DNA of 64,000 bases from Serratia plymuthica (GCF_018336935.1 NZ_CP068771.1:4712001-4776000), one strand, 5' to 3'. Shown: positions 52,907-60,505, numbered from the stretch's first letter. A program made the numbers and translations. Notes: a model not told the origin generated them from the letters alone.

Positions 52907-52938
52907 AAGCCCGCGTAACTGCGGGCTTTTTTGTTTTT
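52907..52938 (+). terminator. guaBA terminator
   Basis: AAGCCCGC-GTAACT-GCGGGCTT followed by TTTTGTTTTT. Confidence 0.9.
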
Positions 52939-52939
52939 G

Positions 52940-53165
52940 TATCTGGCACTTTCTGGCAGCTGTTAGCAACGGGAAGCACGGTTTTTTCAATGGAATTTTT
53001 GATGGTACTCTCTGGTTTCGAATTCAGGTTTGAAAAAGTACCATGTGATAAATTTCGGTTGAGTTATGGTATTTATTTTTTATAACTCAATTAAAAACAG
53101 ATAGTTAAACAACTTTTCTGAATTTTTTACAACATGGTATTTTTGATAAAGGAAAACAATAAAAC
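52940..53165. promoter_or_regulatory. Integrase upstream region with repeated ATGGTA motifs
   Basis: AT-rich, non-coding. ATGGTA occurs at 53002, 53066 and 53134 and inverted (GTACCAT) at 53038-53044, with similar T-rich flanks. The spacing and mixed orientation recall integrase arm-type sites. An additional dyad GAGTTAT...ATAACTC spans 53061-53088. The integrase ribosome site AAAGGAAAA lies at about 53149. Confidence 0.45.
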
Positions 53166-54356
53166 ATGTTGACTGACACCAGGCTGCGTCACCTTAAGCC
53201 GAAGGAGAAACTCTATAAAGTTAATGACCGTGATGGTCTGTATGTTGCGGTCACTCCGGCTGGAACTATTTCATTTCGTTATAACTATTCAATAAACGGA
53301 AGACAGGAGACCGTTACTTTTGGCCGCTATGGTGTTGGAGGGATCACGCTTGCAGAAGCGCGTGAACGGCTCAATGAAGCTAAAAAAATGGTTGCCAGTG
53401 GAAGATCGCCTGCGAGGGAAAAAGCTAGAGATAAAGCTCGTATCAAAGATGCGGAGACTTTTGGTGCATGGGCTGAGAAATGGTTACGCGGTTATCAAAT
53501 GGCTGAATCGACGCGTGATATGCGGCGTTCGGTATATCAAAGGGAGTTGAAGTCAAAATTTGCGCAGCAGAAATTGACCGAGATTACACATGAAGACTTA
53601 CGCGCATTAACCGATAACATTGTCGAGAGAGGGGCACCGGCGACAGCTGTGCACGCCAGAGAGATTGTATTGCAAGTCTATCGCTGGGCTATTGAGCGCG
53701 GTCAGAAGGTTGAGAATCCCGCTGATCTGGTACGGCCTGCAAGCATAGCGAAATTTGAGCCTCGTGACAGGGCATTGACGCCAGTTGAAATTGGTCTGAT
53801 GTATCGGTACATGGAACGGGTAGGAACGACGCCATCAATCAGAGCAGCGGTTAAACTTTTGCTGTTAACGATGGTACGTAAAAGTGAGCTTACTAACGCA
53901 ACCTGGAACGAGATCAATTTTAGTGAGGCATTATGGACGATACCAAAGGAGAGGATGAAACGACGTAATCCACATTTGGTTTTTCTTTCCAGACAGGCAA
54001 TGGATATTATGATTGCTCTCAAAACCTTTGCCGGTAGCTCTGATTTTATCCTTCCTTCGCGGTACGATTCCGATGCGCCAATGAGTAGCGCTACTTTAAA
54101 CCGGGTTTTGACACTGACGTATCGTCTGGCTCAGAAAGAAGGGGAGTTGTTACCTAAGTTTGGTCCCCATGACTTACGGCGTACTGCCAGCACCTTGCTA
54201 CATGAGGCCGGGTACAATACTGACTGGATTGAGAAGTGCCTTGCCCATGAACAAAAGGGGGTACGAGCTGTTTATAACAAGGCTGAATATCGTGAGCAGA
54301 GGGCCGAGATGCTACAAGATTGGGCGAATATGATTGATGAATGGACTAGTAAGTAG
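53166..54356 (+). CDS. int: Tyrosine integrase (P4-like, guaA-type)
   Basis: 396 residues: an N-terminal DUF4102-type arm-binding domain (to about 85), a core-binding domain, and a catalytic domain with the first Arg in MVRKSEL, the HDLRRT box and the Tyr nucleophile in AVYNKAEY. All key residues are present, so it should be active. Its place next to guaA, facing away from it, is that of island integrases using guaA. Confidence 0.94.
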   Translation: MLTDTRLRHLKPKEKLYKVNDRDGLYVAVTPAGTISFRYNYSINGRQETVTFGRYGVGGITLAEARERLNEAKKMVASGRSPAREKARDKARIKDAETFGAWAEKWLRGYQMAESTRDMRRSVYQRELKSKFAQQKLTEITHEDLRALTDNIVERGAPATAVHAREIVLQVYRWAIERGQKVENPADLVRPASIAKFEPRDRALTPVEIGLMYRYMERVGTTPSIRAAVKLLLLTMVRKSELTNATWNEINFSEALWTIPKERMKRRNPHLVFLSRQAMDIMIALKTFAGSSDFILPSRYDSDAPMSSATLNRVLTLTYRLAQKEGELLPKFGPHDLRRTASTLLHEAGYNTDWIEKCLAHEQKGVRAVYNKAEYREQRAEMLQDWANMIDEWTSK

Positions 54357-54412
54357 TTAATAATCAGTAATTTAAGTGGATATACTTCTTTTATCTACGC
54401 CAGGAGAGCAAT

Positions 54413-54425
54413 TTTAGCCGCTAAA
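54413..54425. promoter_or_regulatory. IncP-1 KorB operator, copy A
   Basis: TTTAGCCGCTAAA exactly matches the KorB operator consensus of IncP-1 plasmids (TTTAGCSGCTAAA) and is extended to a 17-base dyad with ATT/AAT ends. It lies 55 bases upstream of the next gene, about 27 bases after a TATACT box. Confidence 0.8.
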
Positions 54426-54479
54426 ATTTACTGAATCTTTACTGGTTTTATCTGGATTGCATAAAAAGGAAAAATAAAA

Positions 54480-55109
54480 GTGCCTGAGTTGTCTGTAATT
54501 ATACAATGGATGAATCAATACCCTAAGACCGGCTGGCTATTGCTGTGTATCTATATTGCACTCGGTGTAGTTCGTCACAGAGTAATTAATGCTGAATCTG
54601 GAAGTGTATTTCGTGGACTACTCAATCTTAGGAAGCGCCGGCTAGAGCAAATGCTGACACAGCCATATTTGAATAAAAATTCGGTCCGTCTGGCAAAGCG
54701 TGAGCTTCGTCAGCGCAGCCTTTATCGGCTCACAGGCTTGTATAATTATCGGCTGCAGGATTTGGCTGTAATAATGTGTGATCGTTATGGGTTGCGGGCT
54801 GGTTATCTCAAGCCGTGGCGTAACTGGCTCGAAGAACGGGATGGACGGATTGTGTTCAACAGGAAATGGCATTGTTTTCGCTGGCGTCTTTTTCTGGTAG
54901 GTCAGATTGTAAACACAGTTCTACTAATATTATTCATTATGTATATAGTTTCTCATTCTTCGGCCGAAATGATCGCACCGCTTATGTTACTCTTCATGCT
55001 TGTATGGTGGTTTCCTTGGCTAATGATCACCTCGGTACCTACCCCTAGGTGGACTCGCGAAATGGAAGTCTATCTTGAGAAATTTAACGCTGAACAGACC
55101 ATGGTTTAA
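54480..55109 (+). CDS. Element-encoded membrane protein, unknown
   Basis: 209 residues starting with GTG after AAAAAGGAAAA. One N-terminal helix (about 16-32) and two helices near 135-180, with a basic cytoplasmic-type middle region (many Arg/Lys). No family recognised. It is the gene directly behind KorB operator A, so it may be expressed according to the presence of an IncP plasmid; a role in exclusion or interference would be speculation. Confidence 0.65.
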   Translation: MPELSVIIQWMNQYPKTGWLLLCIYIALGVVRHRVINAESGSVFRGLLNLRKRRLEQMLTQPYLNKNSVRLAKRELRQRSLYRLTGLYNYRLQDLAVIMCDRYGLRAGYLKPWRNWLEERDGRIVFNRKWHCFRWRLFLVGQIVNTVLLILFIMYIVSHSSAEMIAPLMLLFMLVWWFPWLMITSVPTPRWTREMEVYLEKFNAEQTMV

Positions 55110-55687
55110 ACTGTTCTTTGTTACCATGCATTCAGAGTGAATTGTCAGAGTTTTGGAAGATTCCATCCTACGAGTAATACTCACAAGGTAATTCACATAA
55201 TCAATAGGTTAAGTCATAAGCTTCTTGACCCTACATGAGAAGACGAATTTTAGCTGCTAAAAGTTTGGGCATATTTGGACTTAAATGCCACCGACATGAT
55301 TCTAATAATTAAGCCAGTACCTAATGAGCCAAGAGAAGACAACTGTAAACGCCCCTTGGCTTAGACTTGCTTTCAGGAAAGCGAATGCTTTTTATGGTCA
55401 GGGACAAGTGAGGGGATGAGCCATTGCATAACCATAAAACCAATTCGTTCTATGTCATTACAGATCGGCTTCAGTGATTTACTGGTGAGGTAGTATCACT
55501 GTGATCCGTTTTGCATAACGCTTACAGCTGCGCTACAAACAATAAACTATAATACTGTATTTTCAAAATCATCAATTTGAAGCAGAGTAATCGCGAAAAA
55601 CCACTCGTAAGTGGCTGGTTATAATTCAATAAAGTGGATGGTATTAAGACTTAAACTGCCACCATAATAGCTCGTGGATATACTATT
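55110..55687. other. 578-base region without a gene
   Basis: AT-rich. It contains a near-perfect KorB operator at 55249-55261 and two similar direct repeats, GACTTAAATGCCACC (55278) and GACTTAAACTGCCACC (55648). It separates the plus-strand membrane protein gene from the minus-strand unknown gene. No convincing open reading frame is visible, so it may be a regulatory stretch or a deletion scar. Confidence 0.5.
55249..55261. promoter_or_regulatory. KorB operator-like site, copy B (one mismatch)
   Basis: TTTAGCTGCTAAA differs from the IncP-1 KorB consensus only at the central base (T instead of G/C). Both half-sites are intact. Confidence 0.6.
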
Positions 55688-56659
55688 TTAAATATAAAAT
55701 TCTTTCCTCACAGACGCTAAGGCCTTGGACACAGCCTGCTTTGTCATAGTTGTGTAGTGATTTTTTTCTAAAACCTGTGCGGTTTCAAACTGGTTAAAAC
55801 CTTGGTGTTTTAATATGATTATTTTTTTCTTAGTATCAGTGAATTTGGAGTCAACCATTCGTCTGGCAATATTCCTAAGTTTATCTAGATCTGCTGGGGT
55901 TAAAGTTTGACCCTGCATCCACTCATGAAAATAGGTATCAATCAATATATCCCCTGTGTTTGCGTTAGCTTTATGCGGTTTAGCGCATTGCCGTCTAAGC
56001 CTTATTAATTCTTTATTGAACTGTTCGAGAGACCGCTTTCCTTGTCTGTATTTGGGATTCCATAGACCATTGGTGAGTTTGGGCCTATGGTCAGAACAAT
56101 ATCGATGACTAAGGACCTGTTTTTCATGAACGGGGAACTCATTATCGTTAGCAACAAATTCTGATATCTCACTGATCAACTTGGAAAATTCGGTTAGATT
56201 ACCGCAGAACTCGCAATAACCGAGCTTACGCTGTGAATTTATAGTTACTCCTTTTGCAGGAGAGGATTTCTTCGGCCGCTTGGATGCGCACTCACTGACT
56301 AATTCAATAAGAGACTCAATCGTAGCGGTAAAGCATTTATCAAGAGAAGTTTGTTGATCTAAAGTCAGAACGAAATTACGCAAAAGAAGTCTTTGTGCCT
56401 GTACTACGACGTTTAAGCCCACTTTTTTAAGTACATCACTAAATCCTAGATTTACTCCAGAAATGTAGTCTTTATGACTTGGTGGCAGGGAATTTACATA
56501 AGCAGCTACTGCTGGATCAATAACTTCCTGTATGAGACGCAGTATTGGATACCTCCGTGAAAATATGGAGTACGGATAACTACGCTCTACAAATAATTTA
56601 ATTGCAGCTGCAACTGTGAGGTCACAGCCTTCCCAGATAGTAATTTTCATGTCAACCAT
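55688..56659 (-). CDS. Unknown protein with Cys/His cluster and C-terminal HTH-like region
   Basis: About 323 residues from MVDMKITIWEG (ATG 56659; 56650 is an equal alternative, both with weak ribosome sites). The middle carries YCEFCG and, further on, HRYCSDHRP, a possible zinc site. The C-terminal 50 residues (KKIIILKHQGFNQFETAQVL, then TKQAVSKALASVRKEF) look like a helix-turn-helix. It faces the AlpA-like gene across a 77-base divergent promoter, the usual layout for a regulator of an excision module. No family recognised. Confidence 0.6.
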   Translation of the reverse strand: MVDMKITIWEGCDLTVAAAIKLFVERSYPYSIFSRRYPILRLIQEVIDPAVAAYVNSLPPSHKDYISGVNLGFSDVLKKVGLNVVVQAQRLLLRNFVLTLDQQTSLDKCFTATIESLIELVSECASKRPKKSSPAKGVTINSQRKLGYCEFCGNLTEFSKLISEISEFVANDNEFPVHEKQVLSHRYCSDHRPKLTNGLWNPKYRQGKRSLEQFNKELIRLRRQCAKPHKANANTGDILIDTYFHEWMQGQTLTPADLDKLRNIARRMVDSKFTDTKKKIIILKHQGFNQFETAQVLEKNHYTTMTKQAVSKALASVRKEFYI

Positions 56660-56736
56660 TTTAGCCAATGAATAGGTTTTAGCAAGTGGTAATGCTTGGC
56701 ATTGTATAGGCCTGATTGGAAACAGGAGGAAGGCAG

Positions 56737-56967
56737 ATGCAAACAAAGGCACATAGCACGCTCATTAACAGAAAAACACTTCTGGAAATGATCCCATTGT
56801 CAGCCCGCACTATTTATAACCTTGAACAGCGAGGCGAGTTTCCTCGCCGTATAGCACTTACTAGCCGAAATGTTGCATGGCAGTTATCCGAAGTAGAACA
56901 GTGGATTGCGGATCGTAAATCAGCAATGTTTAAAGCGGCCAGACCCGGTGTTGTTTTAGGTAGGTAA
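56737..56967 (+). CDS. AlpA-family excisionase/regulator
   Basis: 76 residues with a MerR-like winged helix (LLEMIPLSARTIYNLEQRG, then FPRRIALTSRNVAWQLSEVE), typical of AlpA proteins that activate integrase or act as recombination directionality factors in P4-like islands. ATG 56737 has AGGAGG at the right distance. repA starts five bases after its stop. Confidence 0.85.
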   Translation: MQTKAHSTLINRKTLLEMIPLSARTIYNLEQRGEFPRRIALTSRNVAWQLSEVEQWIADRKSAMFKAARPGVVLGR

Positions 56968-56972
56968 CAGCA

Positions 56973-57830
56973 ATGTCATTGAACATAATGGAAGCATTTG
57001 AAGCTAAGCCACAACCAATTGATTACGTCTTGCCTAATTTGGCTATTGGTACTATCGGAGCGATTGTTTCTCCGGGAGGTGCTGGAAAGTCAATGCTGGC
57101 ATTACAATTGGCTGTGCAGATTACTTGTGGTGTAGATCTTTTAAACTTTGGTGAATATCCGACTGGGTTGGTGGCATATTTACCTGTGGAGGACTCTGAA
57201 ACCATCGTTCACCATCGTTTATATGCTTTGGGAAAATATCTAACAGCACGTCAGCAGCAGATTGTAGCTGATAAGCTACTGGTCGAACCTTTGGTAGGGA
57301 AGTGTCCAAATATTTTCTTGCCGGATTGGAGCAACTTGATCAATGAAGTTTCAAAAGGTAGACGTTTAATAATTTTGGATACTCTTCGCCGTTTCCACCA
57401 GGAGGATGAGAATAATAGCGCAGCAATGTCCAAAGTCATTGGAAAGCTAGAAGGTATTGCTGCTGATACTGGATGTTCGATTATATTTCTACACCATTCA
57501 AACAAAGGCGCTGCCACGATGGGGGTTGGTGATATACAGCAGGCAAGCAGGGGTAGTAGCGTCCTGGTTGATAATATACGGTGGCAATCTTATCTGGCGG
57601 GCATGACCGCCTTGGAAGCGAAGACGTATGGTATTTCTGATGATGTTCGAGGTCAATTTGTTAGATTTGGAATAAATAAAGTAAATTATGGAGAACGTGC
57701 GCCAGATCGTTGGTTACAGAGACATGAGGGGGGAGTATTAAAAATAACGGCGCTCAGCTCGAAGAATAATAAAAAGCTTACTAAAGAAAGAACATCTACC
57801 TGGAGTGGTGCTGACAATGACAACTGGTAA
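56973..57830 (+). CDS. repA: RepA-type replicative helicase (IncQ-like)
   Basis: 285 residues, RecA-like ATPase with Walker A SPGGAGKSM (about 33-41) and Walker B RLIILDT, and the SIIFLHHSNKG segment. This matches hexameric RepA helicases of IncQ plasmids such as RSF1010. It overlaps the next gene by 14 bases, the repA-repC arrangement. An integrated element with its own helicase and initiator could replicate after excision. Confidence 0.87.
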   Translation: MSLNIMEAFEAKPQPIDYVLPNLAIGTIGAIVSPGGAGKSMLALQLAVQITCGVDLLNFGEYPTGLVAYLPVEDSETIVHHRLYALGKYLTARQQQIVADKLLVEPLVGKCPNIFLPDWSNLINEVSKGRRLIILDTLRRFHQEDENNSAAMSKVIGKLEGIAADTGCSIIFLHHSNKGAATMGVGDIQQASRGSSVLVDNIRWQSYLAGMTALEAKTYGISDDVRGQFVRFGINKVNYGERAPDRWLQRHEGGVLKITALSSKNNKKLTKERTSTWSGADNDNW

Positions 57831-58599
57831 TAAAGTGGCACCCACAAGTACAGCTTGGCAAGCCCGAGTAATTCTGTACCAGCCAAGCCAGCGTCCTAAG
57901 GAGGTGAAGGGACAATGGATGGAGACTAGTTTTGGTCGTTGTCGTGTTACCGGACGGCTCGGACAGCGTCATGCCGATATCGTAGAGACAATATTATATG
58001 TTGCCGAGCAACGTCGTGAAATTTCTGATGGTGGAATCGAATTATTAGTAGATCCAGCGAAAGTACGCCGAACGCTATCCGATGCACAATACAGTTATGG
58101 TCGTATACAGAAATTGCTTTTAGATCTGCGCGTCGCAACAGTTGAAATTATAACGCCAGAGCTGGAGAAAAGCGGCGACTGTATAATAGGGGGACTGATC
58201 GATCATGTAGTGCCATCACCTATGACGCGTCCAGATCCTTTGACTGGGGGAGAACGCCGTTTATGGCGTGTCCGTCTGGGTGTTGCATTAGCGATGTTAC
58301 TCAAAAAAGATTTGCCATTTTATTATCATCCTGGCCCCATAGCTCGGCTACAACATGGTATTAGCCAGGCAGTCGCTCGTCATGTCTTAACCCATAGGAA
58401 TAATCCTTTAGGAGGGTGGTATATGGATACGTTGATATTAGCAGTGTGCGGTGAAGGAACGAGTAATATGACTTTACGTAACTATCGTCGGAGATTGAAA
58501 GAAGATTCCGTGCAATTGCTGGAAATTGGAATTGATTTGAACGGTTCTAGGATAAAACGTGTCACAACGGCCCGATATTGTGTCACAACGGCCCGATAG
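57817..58599 (+). CDS. repC: RepC-type replication initiator (IncQ-like)
   Basis: 260 residues from MTTGNKVAPTSTAWQ; winged-helix initiator resembling IncQ RepC (segments GRLGQRHADIVETI and WRVRLGVALAMLL). In IncQ plasmids RepC binds oriV iterons and loads RepA. Here the last residues (VTTARYCVTTAR) are themselves encoded by the first two iterons. The start at 57817 is chosen over 57805 for the typical overlap; both are in frame. Confidence 0.83.
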   Translation: MTTGNKVAPTSTAWQARVILYQPSQRPKEVKGQWMETSFGRCRVTGRLGQRHADIVETILYVAEQRREISDGGIELLVDPAKVRRTLSDAQYSYGRIQKLLLDLRVATVEIITPELEKSGDCIIGGLIDHVVPSPMTRPDPLTGGERRLWRVRLGVALAMLLKKDLPFYYHPGPIARLQHGISQAVARHVLTHRNNPLGGWYMDTLILAVCGEGTSNMTLRNYRRRLKEDSVQLLEIGIDLNGSRIKRVTTARYCVTTAR

Positions 58600-58642
58600 C
58601 GTGTTATAGCGGCCCGGTAGCGTGCTACAGCGGCCCGATTTT
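58559..58642. repeat. Four 21-bp iterons: probable oriV
   Basis: Four tandem copies with an exact 21-base period start at 58559, 58580, 58601 and 58622. The first two share GTGTCACAACGGCCCGAT; all four share CGGCCCG at the same place. The array crosses the repC stop codon and is followed by a T-rich stretch and more dyads. By analogy with IncQ this is the RepC-binding origin. Confidence 0.85.
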
Positions 58643-58852
58643 TTACTATTCAGCAGTATTTACAGGATCGTTCAGGAACTACAGTCTTTGAAATCACCTG
58701 CCTGAGCAGGCGCTTTCAAATCTAGAATCGGCCAAAGGCCGATTGTTGTACGCCAGAAGAAGAGATTACTTACTCGTTTGGTATATTGACACTTGAGGTA
58801 GGTTTTATGACATATGAGGTACGCCCCTAGCTTTAGGCATAGGGAGGAAGAT

Positions 58853-58865
58853 TTTAGCCGCTAAA
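58853..58865. promoter_or_regulatory. IncP-1 KorB operator, copy C
   Basis: TTTAGCCGCTAAA, exact consensus, within the same ATT...AAT 17-base dyad as copy A. About 65 bases after a TTGACA box and about 270 bases before oriT. Confidence 0.8.
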
Positions 58866-59130
58866 ATCTGCAATGCACATGCTTTGACAATGTAAGTAAA
58901 AAAGTGCATGAGAAAATAAAAGATTTCTTACAATATATCGAAACATAAATACAGTTGGTGGACGCCCATTTATAACTACTAAAGGTCATTTTCAAAAGGG
59001 AGAAATATAGTTTCCTTGCAAGAAACACATTTGCTGCAGATCTTTACCCGAGTAATCCTATATTAATACGCTAAGAAAACACATCCTGTACACTGAAATA
59101 CACATTGATGTGCACAGATATACTACGGCA

Positions 59131-59200
59131 ACAGGAGGGCAGGACATGTAAAGTAGGCCCACCGCTACGGTGTTCCAACTTTACCACTCCCTATTCGCCG
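59131..59200. other. RP4/IncP-type origin of transfer (oriT)
   Basis: In the orientation leading into traJ, the order GCAGGA ... AGTAGGCCCACC ... GGTGTTCC ... CCCTATTCGC reproduces the reverse complement of RP4 oriT. The TraJ-binding inverted repeat has arms GTAAAGT (59148-59154) and ACTTTAC (59178-59184) around ACCG-CTA-CGGT. The nic motif on the minus strand is GTCCTG|CCC, placing the nick between 59139 and 59140; RP4 has ATCCTG|CCC. The orientation relative to traJ is also as in RP4. Confidence 0.87.
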
Positions 59201-59264
59201 CATCGCGGCTCAAGGGCGTCCTGCTCTGCGAGGCTGCCAGGCTACCGCCTGTATGGAGAGCTAT

Positions 59265-59618
59265 ATGAAAGTTACTCAGACTAGAAAAAATAGTACGCCA
59301 ATAAAAGTTTATTGTTTACCCGAAGAAAAAATTCTCATCCAAGAAAATGCAGAAGCATCTGGATTAAGTGTTGCCTGTTTTGTTCGTAGAGTTGCAATGG
59401 GTTATCAGGTTGATTCTATCGTAGATATAAAACAGGTTAATGAACTTAGCCGAGTAAATGCTGATCTTGGAAGACTTGGCGGATTACTTAAATTATGGCT
59501 CGCAAATGATCCTCGAACAGTTGATTTTTCACCCACACTGATAAGAACCTTGCTTGCGAAAATAGAATCAACTCGCCAAGAACTAAGGAACATTATGGAT
59601 AAAATCTTGGATAAATAA
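59265..59618 (+). CDS. traJ: Relaxosome protein TraJ (RP4 type)
   Basis: 117 residues. Very like RP4 TraJ: PIKVYCLPEEK near the start (ribbon-helix-helix-type DNA binding) and DLGRLGGLLKLWLANDPRT in the middle. TraJ binds the oriT inverted repeat and recruits the relaxase TraI. ATG 59265 has GGAGAG upstream; 59253 is an in-frame alternative. In RP4 the relaxase gene follows traJ; here it does not. Confidence 0.93.
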   Translation: MKVTQTRKNSTPIKVYCLPEEKILIQENAEASGLSVACFVRRVAMGYQVDSIVDIKQVNELSRVNADLGRLGGLLKLWLANDPRTVDFSPTLIRTLLAKIESTRQELRNIMDKILDK

Positions 59619-59642
59619 ATGTGTGGTTTCCTATATACCTGC

Positions 59643-59656
59643 GTCTGTTAACAGAC
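59643..59656. promoter_or_regulatory. 14-base perfect palindrome before trbJ
   Basis: GTCTGTTAACAGAC, located 44 bases upstream of the trbJ start in the traJ-trbJ gap. Possibly an operator of a second regulator, or simply a hairpin. Confidence 0.45.
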
Positions 59657-59699
59657 AGTGTGTTAAATATTACTGAACTGATGAAAAATAGGTGAGCAA

Positions 59700-60494
59700 A
59701 TGGATTTAATTTTCCAAGTGGTTTCATTACAAAGAGGGATTTTAGCCGCTAAAAAAGGTTTAATAGTTCCTTTCGTGGCGTCCGTCATGGCATTACCGGT
59801 GAAGGCCGGAATTCCCGTTATTGATGGCACTAATGTGGTTCAGACCACAATCAGCGCAGTTAACAACGTTCAGGCTGTGGCTAAACAAATCCAGCAGTAC
59901 CAGACGCAGCTGCAGCAGTATGAAAACATGCTGCAGAACACCGTAGCACCTGCGGCCTATATCTGGGACCAGGCAAATTCAACAATTAATAAATTGTTGC
60001 AGGTGCAGGATACCCTTAATTACTACAAGAATCAGGCCGGGAGTCTCGATGCGTACCTGAAACGATATCAGGATGTTAACTACTACAGGTCATCACCTTG
60101 CTTTAACAGCAATGTTGAATGTACCTCGTCTGAAATTAGCGCATTGCGTGAAGCTGAACAGAACAGTTCAGGGGCACGTAAAAAGGCCAATGACGCGCTA
60201 TTTAAGGTAATTGACGAACAGCAGAACACCCTGCAGAGCGATGCTGATAACCTTGCAGATTTGCAAACTCAGGCAACCGGCTCACAAGGGCAAATGGAAG
60301 CTATTCAGGCCGCTACCCAGCTTGCCAGTGCACAGACAAACCAGTTACTGCAAATCCGCTCGCTTCTGGTAGCTCAACAAAACGCTGCGGCAACACTGGC
60401 ACAGGCTCAGGCCGATAAAGAAGCCCAACAAATAGCTGCTGATGAGAAAGTATTAGCTGGACAGAACACACCAAGCCCGAAGCGAATTTGGTGA
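59700..60494 (+). CDS. trbJ: P-type mating-pair protein TrbJ (VirB5-like)
   Basis: 264 residues. Signal-peptide-like region (KKGLIVPFVASVMALPVKA) then the TrbJ hallmark GIPVIDGTN and a long Gln-rich helical body. TrbJ is a VirB5-type exported protein of the P-type T4SS. Start 59700 is supported by AGGTGAG; it gives an unusual 18-residue pre-signal extension, and codons 14-18 lie inside KorB operator D. No trbB-I genes precede it. Confidence 0.85.
   Translation: MDLIFQVVSLQRGILAAKKGLIVPFVASVMALPVKAGIPVIDGTNVVQTTISAVNNVQAVAKQIQQYQTQLQQYENMLQNTVAPAAYIWDQANSTINKLLQVQDTLNYYKNQAGSLDAYLKRYQDVNYYRSSPCFNSNVECTSSEISALREAEQNSSGARKKANDALFKVIDEQQNTLQSDADNLADLQTQATGSQGQMEAIQAATQLASAQTNQLLQIRSLLVAQQNAAATLAQAQADKEAQQIAADEKVLAGQNTPSPKRIW
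59741..59753. promoter_or_regulatory. IncP-1 KorB operator, copy D, inside the trbJ start
   Basis: TTTAGCCGCTAAA, exact consensus, overlapping the first codons of trbJ (encoding the ILAAKK part). In RP4 KorB represses trb promoters, so a KorB site at the head of this trb cassette is a striking parallel. Confidence 0.8.
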
Positions 60495-60505
60495 GGAACA
60501 ACTGA

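Larger units (their letters stand above)
58600..59264. other. oriV-oriT intergenic region
   Basis: Non-coding stretch holding, in order: two iterons, nested dyads (TTTGAAA 58687 / TTTCAAA 58714 around GCCTGAGCAGGC; AATCGGCC-AAA-GGCCGATT 58726-58744), a TTGACA box at 58786, KorB operator C, a second TTGACA at 58884, an AT-rich segment and the oriT. The dyads next to the iterons may be single-strand initiation sites, as IncQ origins have, but that is inference. Confidence 0.6.

Noticed and set aside
58559..58642. The iteron array as a CRISPR
   Set aside because: The repeats follow each other directly with an exact 21-base period and no unique spacers, and they abut an initiator gene.
54411..59755. 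Reading the TTTAGC...GCTAAA motif as an IncP KorA operator
   Set aside because: The KorA operator is GTTTAGCTAAAC with overlapping halves; the spacing here is three bases longer and fits the KorB operator exactly.
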